A DNA stretch of 64,000 nucleotides from Candidatus Halocynthiibacter alkanivorans (GTDB lineage Bacteria > Pseudomonadota > Alphaproteobacteria > Rhodobacterales > Rhodobacteraceae). The DNA is taken from the NCBI RefSeq assembly GCF_003333265.1, contig NZ_QOLB01000079.1, positions 62,001 to 126,000 on the forward strand. The letters run 5' to 3'. Of the stretch, positions 61,189-64,000 are shown piece by piece (the stretch's first letter is position 1; each line of letters begins with the position of its first letter). A program made the position numbers and the translations under genes. The notes beneath the pieces are model-generated. The model had not been told where the DNA came from and searched no databases. It was given only the letters and a program-made list of their open reading frames with translations.

Positions 61189-62628
61189 ATGACGATTTTT
61201 CGATGGCTGGGTCGTCTCGTTTTCGCAGCGGTGTTGGTCTTTGCAGCGGCAACTTTGGCGTTCAGCCAGAATAGTGCTGGTGAGATTTCCCGGCCGGTGG
61301 CGATCCTTGCCGTTTTGGAAGGGCCGATAGGTCCGGCGTCTACGCGTCACATCGAAAGGGTCATCGGGATTGCGGCCGCCCGGCAGGCAGAGGTTCTCGT
61401 CTTGCGTATCGATACACCTGGCGGCCTGGTGGACGCGATGCGCGACATCATTCAGGAAATTATAGCCTCTCCGGTTCCGGTCATTGGTTATGTCGCGCCG
61501 CCCGGGGCACATGCGGCAAGTGCGGGCACGTATATTCTCTATGCCACCCATGTGGCTGCCATGGCACCGGGCACCAATCTTGGCGCCGCCACGCCGGTGC
61601 AGATCGGCGGCCTGCCCGGAATAACGCCGGCGCAAGAAGAAAAACCTGCGGACAGGACGGCAGAGCCGGACAGTTCAGCAAATGATACCCCCGGGGAAGA
61701 CCGGCCCGCAGCAGCGCCCGGAGCAAGTTCGACAATGACTGCAAAGGCAACCAACGATGCGGTTGCATTCATCCGCAGCCTCGCAGAAATGCGCGGTCGC
61801 AATGCGGACTGGGCGGAGCGCGCGGTACGCGACGCGGCCAGCCTGTCCTCTGCGCGCGCCTTTGACATGAATGTGATCGACCTTGTTGCCGCGGATGTCG
61901 GGGAATTGATAGCGGCTTTGGATGGGCGTACGGTTCTTGTCGGGGGCAAAGACCGCGTGCTTTCGACCCGTGATCTTGTGGTTGAGGCGATCGAAATGGA
62001 CACGCTCACAACCGTCCTCGCAATTCTGTCAAACCCAAATCTCGCTCTGGTGCTGATGATGATCGGCGTTTACGGGATAATTTTCGAGTTCTGGAATCCC
62101 GGTGCGCTGGTGCCGGGTGTTGTTGGGGCCATCAGCCTGACGCTTGGGCTTTACGCGCTCAATCAACTGCCTTTGAACTATGCCGGTCTGGCACTGGTCG
62201 GCCTGGGAATAGCCTTCATGGTGGCCGAGGCGTTTACGCCGAGTTTCGGCATTCTGGGTTTTGGCGGCCTGGCCGCTTTTGTGCTTGGATCTGCGATGCT
62301 GGTTGATACCGATTTCCCCGCCTTCCGTGTCTCCTGGTGGTTAATCGGAACCATGGCGGCTCTCAGCGCCGCGATATTAGTGGTCCTCCTTGGCTACACG
62401 ATGCGCGCTTACCGGCGTGCACCGGCGCTCAGCCAAAACCCCATCGTGGGGAAAAACGCAGTCGTTATCGAATGGTCTGAAGAGAGTGGCTATGTCTGGG
62501 CCGAAGGTGAACGTTGGCGCGCCAGCGGGATGAGCGGTCTCGCCCCGGGAACCGCCGTTCGCGTCCGGGGCATTGCAGGGCTGACGCTTCAAGTTGACGG
62601 CGCGGCCGGTTCAACATCCGAACAGTAG
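61189..62628 (+). CDS. NfeD-family membrane serine protease (long form)
   Basis: 479 residues, the full-length NfeD type (1510-N protease). A signal peptide (residues 1-26, ending in LAFSQ) is followed by a ClpP-like domain: VLVLRIDTPGGLVDAMRDII and the catalytic Ser in PPGAHAASAGTYILYATHVA. An acidic, Ala/Pro-rich insert lies at about 145-185. Four or five membrane spans follow (about 280-400), and an OB-fold NfeD domain ends the protein (GKNAVVIEWSEESGYVWAEG). These proteases act with SPFH proteins in membrane quality control. The slipin gene is 27 bp downstream, as expected for the nfeD-slipin pair. Confidence 0.95.
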   Translation: MTIFRWLGRLVFAAVLVFAAATLAFSQNSAGEISRPVAILAVLEGPIGPASTRHIERVIGIAAARQAEVLVLRIDTPGGLVDAMRDIIQEIIASPVPVIGYVAPPGAHAASAGTYILYATHVAAMAPGTNLGAATPVQIGGLPGITPAQEEKPADRTAEPDSSANDTPGEDRPAAAPGASSTMTAKATNDAVAFIRSLAEMRGRNADWAERAVRDAASLSSARAFDMNVIDLVAADVGELIAALDGRTVLVGGKDRVLSTRDLVVEAIEMDTLTTVLAILSNPNLALVLMMIGVYGIIFEFWNPGALVPGVVGAISLTLGLYALNQLPLNYAGLALVGLGIAFMVAEAFTPSFGILGFGGLAAFVLGSAMLVDTDFPAFRVSWWLIGTMAALSAAILVVLLGYTMRAYRRAPALSQNPIVGKNAVVIEWSEESGYVWAEGERWRASGMSGLAPGTAVRVRGIAGLTLQVDGAAGSTSEQ

Positions 62629-62655
62629 AAAACGCTAGAAAGGAGAGGTCTCACT

Positions 62656-63432
62656 ATGGAATTCATTATTTTCAATTCGATCGCCTACCTTCTTGGCCTG
62701 GGCCTCGTTCTCTGGTTCTTGTCGGCAGCCGTCTACGTTTTTCGCGAATACGAGCGGGGCGTTATGTTCACACTTGGCCGGTTTACCCGGGTGTGCGGAC
62801 CGGGGCTTGTGATCATCATTCCAATTATACAGCAGGTGGTGCGAACTGACCTGCGCATGATTGTCGAAGACGTGCCCAGCCAGGACGTGATATCGCGCGA
62901 CAATGTTTCGGTGAAGGTCAACGCGGTGCTTTATTACCGCATCGTCGACCCGGAAAGGGCCATCATCAATGTCGCGAATTTTGCCTCAGCCGTCAGCCAG
63001 TTGGCGCAAACCACGTTACGATCGGTGCTGGGCAAACACGAGTTGGACGAAATGCTGGCGGAACGGGAGAATTTGAACGTTGATATTCAGGCTATTCTCG
63101 ACCGGCAGACCGATACCTGGGGCATCAAAGTTGCCAATGTTGAAATCAAGCATGTGGACATCAATGAAAGCATGGTGCGCGCCATTGCCAAACAGGCAGA
63201 AGCGGAGCGGTTGCGCCGCGCACGCGTCATCAATGCTGAGGGAGAGCAGCAGGCGGCGGCAAAACTGGTTGAGGCAGGGAAAATGCTGGCCACGCAGCCT
63301 AACTCCATGCAGTTACGTTATTTTAATGCCCTTAACGATATTGCCGGGGATCGCACATCGGTTGTGGTTTTTCCCCTGCCGATTGATCTCCTGCCCAAAC
63401 ACCTTGGCGACAAGGACAATAAGCCAGAGTAG
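62656..63432 (+). CDS. Slipin (stomatin-like SPFH/band 7 protein)
   Basis: 258 residues. One N-terminal membrane span (SIAYLLGLGLVLWFLSAAVY) is followed by the SPFH domain: REYERGVMFTLGRFTRVCGP, NVSVKVNAVLYYRIVDPERA, LRSVLGKHELDEMLAERENL, and a helical end rich in Ala/Glu (AIAKQAEAERLRRARVINAE). It has an AAGGAGAGG ribosome-binding site. Slipins form membrane microdomain rings and are partners or substrates of the NfeD protease encoded directly upstream. Confidence 0.96.
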   Translation: MEFIIFNSIAYLLGLGLVLWFLSAAVYVFREYERGVMFTLGRFTRVCGPGLVIIIPIIQQVVRTDLRMIVEDVPSQDVISRDNVSVKVNAVLYYRIVDPERAIINVANFASAVSQLAQTTLRSVLGKHELDEMLAERENLNVDIQAILDRQTDTWGIKVANVEIKHVDINESMVRAIAKQAEAERLRRARVINAEGEQQAAAKLVEAGKMLATQPNSMQLRYFNALNDIAGDRTSVVVFPLPIDLLPKHLGDKDNKPE

Positions 63433-63769
63433 CTGTCCGACCGGTTGTTGTTCTGCCCCCAGCAATGCGTCCCGTTGTAAGGCAGAGTTCTCCCTTGTTA
63501 CTTTCCTGGCCGGGAGAACGGACAGGAGCGACAAAAGCATGCAAAATTACCGATGGGCACAGGCGGTTATTGTTGGGCAATGCGATGAGGGTCCTGGCGT
63601 CACGGAGATCTGCCGGAGTTGAAGAGAAAATAGACAGATCCGGTGAAGCAATCATAACGTCCAGCGGTAAGCACCGACCGGCAGGTTGTTGCGCGCAATG
63701 ACTGCGGGGAGAAGCCCGCGACGAACTGACAAGCCTCCCTCTGGTGAATGTTTTACATGTCACGGGTTG
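63433..63769. other. Convergent intergenic region
   Basis: About 340 bp with no supported gene or clear terminator. The open frames here are shadows of the slipin gene or chance. Confidence 0.45.
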
Positions 63770-64000
63770 TCAAATCCGGGGCACATCTTGAGACAGCTCA
63801 TCTAGTGCATCCGCCAGATGCCTGTCAGAAACATTCAAATCACCATTGGCAACACGCAGGCGATGGGCCCGTACCAGAACATCCGTGTGACTGAAGCCGC
63901 GCGGCGGGTCAAATTTGTAGCAGGCCAGTTCGATCAGCTGGCCAAGCGGTTCCCGGAAATAGAGTGAATCCATGAAGCCCCGGTCCACATCGCCTGAATT
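63770..64000 (-). CDS. VOC-family protein, C-terminal part (cut by the window edge)
   Basis: The last 76 codons of a minus-strand gene that continues beyond 64000; the GTG at 63988 is not the true start because the frame is open to the edge. The sequence DRGFMDSLYFREPLGQLIEL followed by ACYKFDPPRGFSHTDVLV is typical of the final VOC repeat, with the metal-binding Glu in LIELACYKF, as in glyoxalase/extradiol-dioxygenase-like proteins. The tail VSDRHLADALDELSQDVPRI ends the chain. The substrate cannot be judged from this part. Confidence 0.75.
   Translation of the reverse strand, partial: NSGDVDRGFMDSLYFREPLGQLIELACYKFDPPRGFSHTDVLVRAHRLRVANGDLNVSDRHLADALDELSQDVPRI

Noticed and set aside
1-64000. 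tRNA, rRNA or riboswitch genes
   Set aside because: Intergenic regions were scanned by eye for tRNA arms, rRNA-like blocks and common riboswitch cores, and none was found. A covariance-model scan would be decisive.

Overview
The window looks like chromosomal DNA of an alphaproteobacterium, most likely of the Rhodobacterales/Roseobacter type. This is inferred from an AcuR-like TetR regulator, tripartite tricarboxylate (Tct) transport, two IorAB-type molybdenum hydroxylases, a monomeric isocitrate dehydrogenase, and tightly overlapping ATGA/GTGA gene junctions. No rRNA, tRNA, CRISPR array or intact insertion sequence was seen. Much of the sequence between operons is non-coding and looks degenerate.

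Layout. 0-3 kb: an IS110-type transposase remnant, a small regulator plus membrane-protein pair, and an AcuR-like TetR gene. 3.3-7.1 kb: an operon of GMC oxidoreductase, family III CoA-transferase and enoyl-CoA hydratase, which fits acrylate/3-hydroxypropionate metabolism. 7.4-12.8 kb: a methyltransferase with a regulatory domain and a large chemoreceptor. 13.4-16.5 kb: a gene graveyard with IS3 remnants and two chimeric genes made by deletion (AraC sensor domain joined to a sugar-kinase C-terminus; peptide-binding protein joined to a PHP hydrolase). 16.8-18.8 kb: an alpha/beta hydrolase and a HAD phosphatase.

18.9-29.8 kb: a ten-gene minus-strand operon (fumarylacetoacetate hydrolase family, dihydroxyphthalate decarboxylase-like, TauE, TctC, TctB, TctA, LVIVD propeller, OsmC, 2Fe-2S subunit, Mo subunit) with a divergent FadR-type GntR regulator. 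It is probably an uncharacterised aromatic or N-heteroaromatic acid pathway. 30.7-38.5 kb: an ATP-grasp gene, an ABC-ATPase remnant, and an ABC importer with a glycerophosphodiesterase, facing a ROK regulator across a clear palindromic operator. 38.8-43.6 kb: an AraC regulator, a short-chain dehydrogenase and a second, Tat-exported IorAB-type hydroxylase. 43.9-45.2 kb: a VOC and membrane-protein pair facing an HxlR regulator with a palindromic operator. 46.1-48.3 kb: monomeric NADP-isocitrate dehydrogenase.

The most unusual part is 48.9-60.2 kb. Two tandem short genes share a near-identical twin-arginine leader and near-identical promoters. One mature tail is extremely basic (Arg/Gly) and the other extremely acidic (Asp/Glu). 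Downstream are a PqqD/RRE-HPr-kinase-like fusion and a nucleotidyltransferase. Upstream are a caspase-Sel1 protein, a radical SAM protein with a Cys-rich SPASM-like segment in front of its radical SAM motif, a sulfotransferase, a two-domain glycosyltransferase and a tiny possible lipoprotein. Together they resemble a ribosomal-peptide modification or cell-surface system that I cannot match to a described family. The window ends with an nfeD-slipin pair and a VOC protein cut by the edge.
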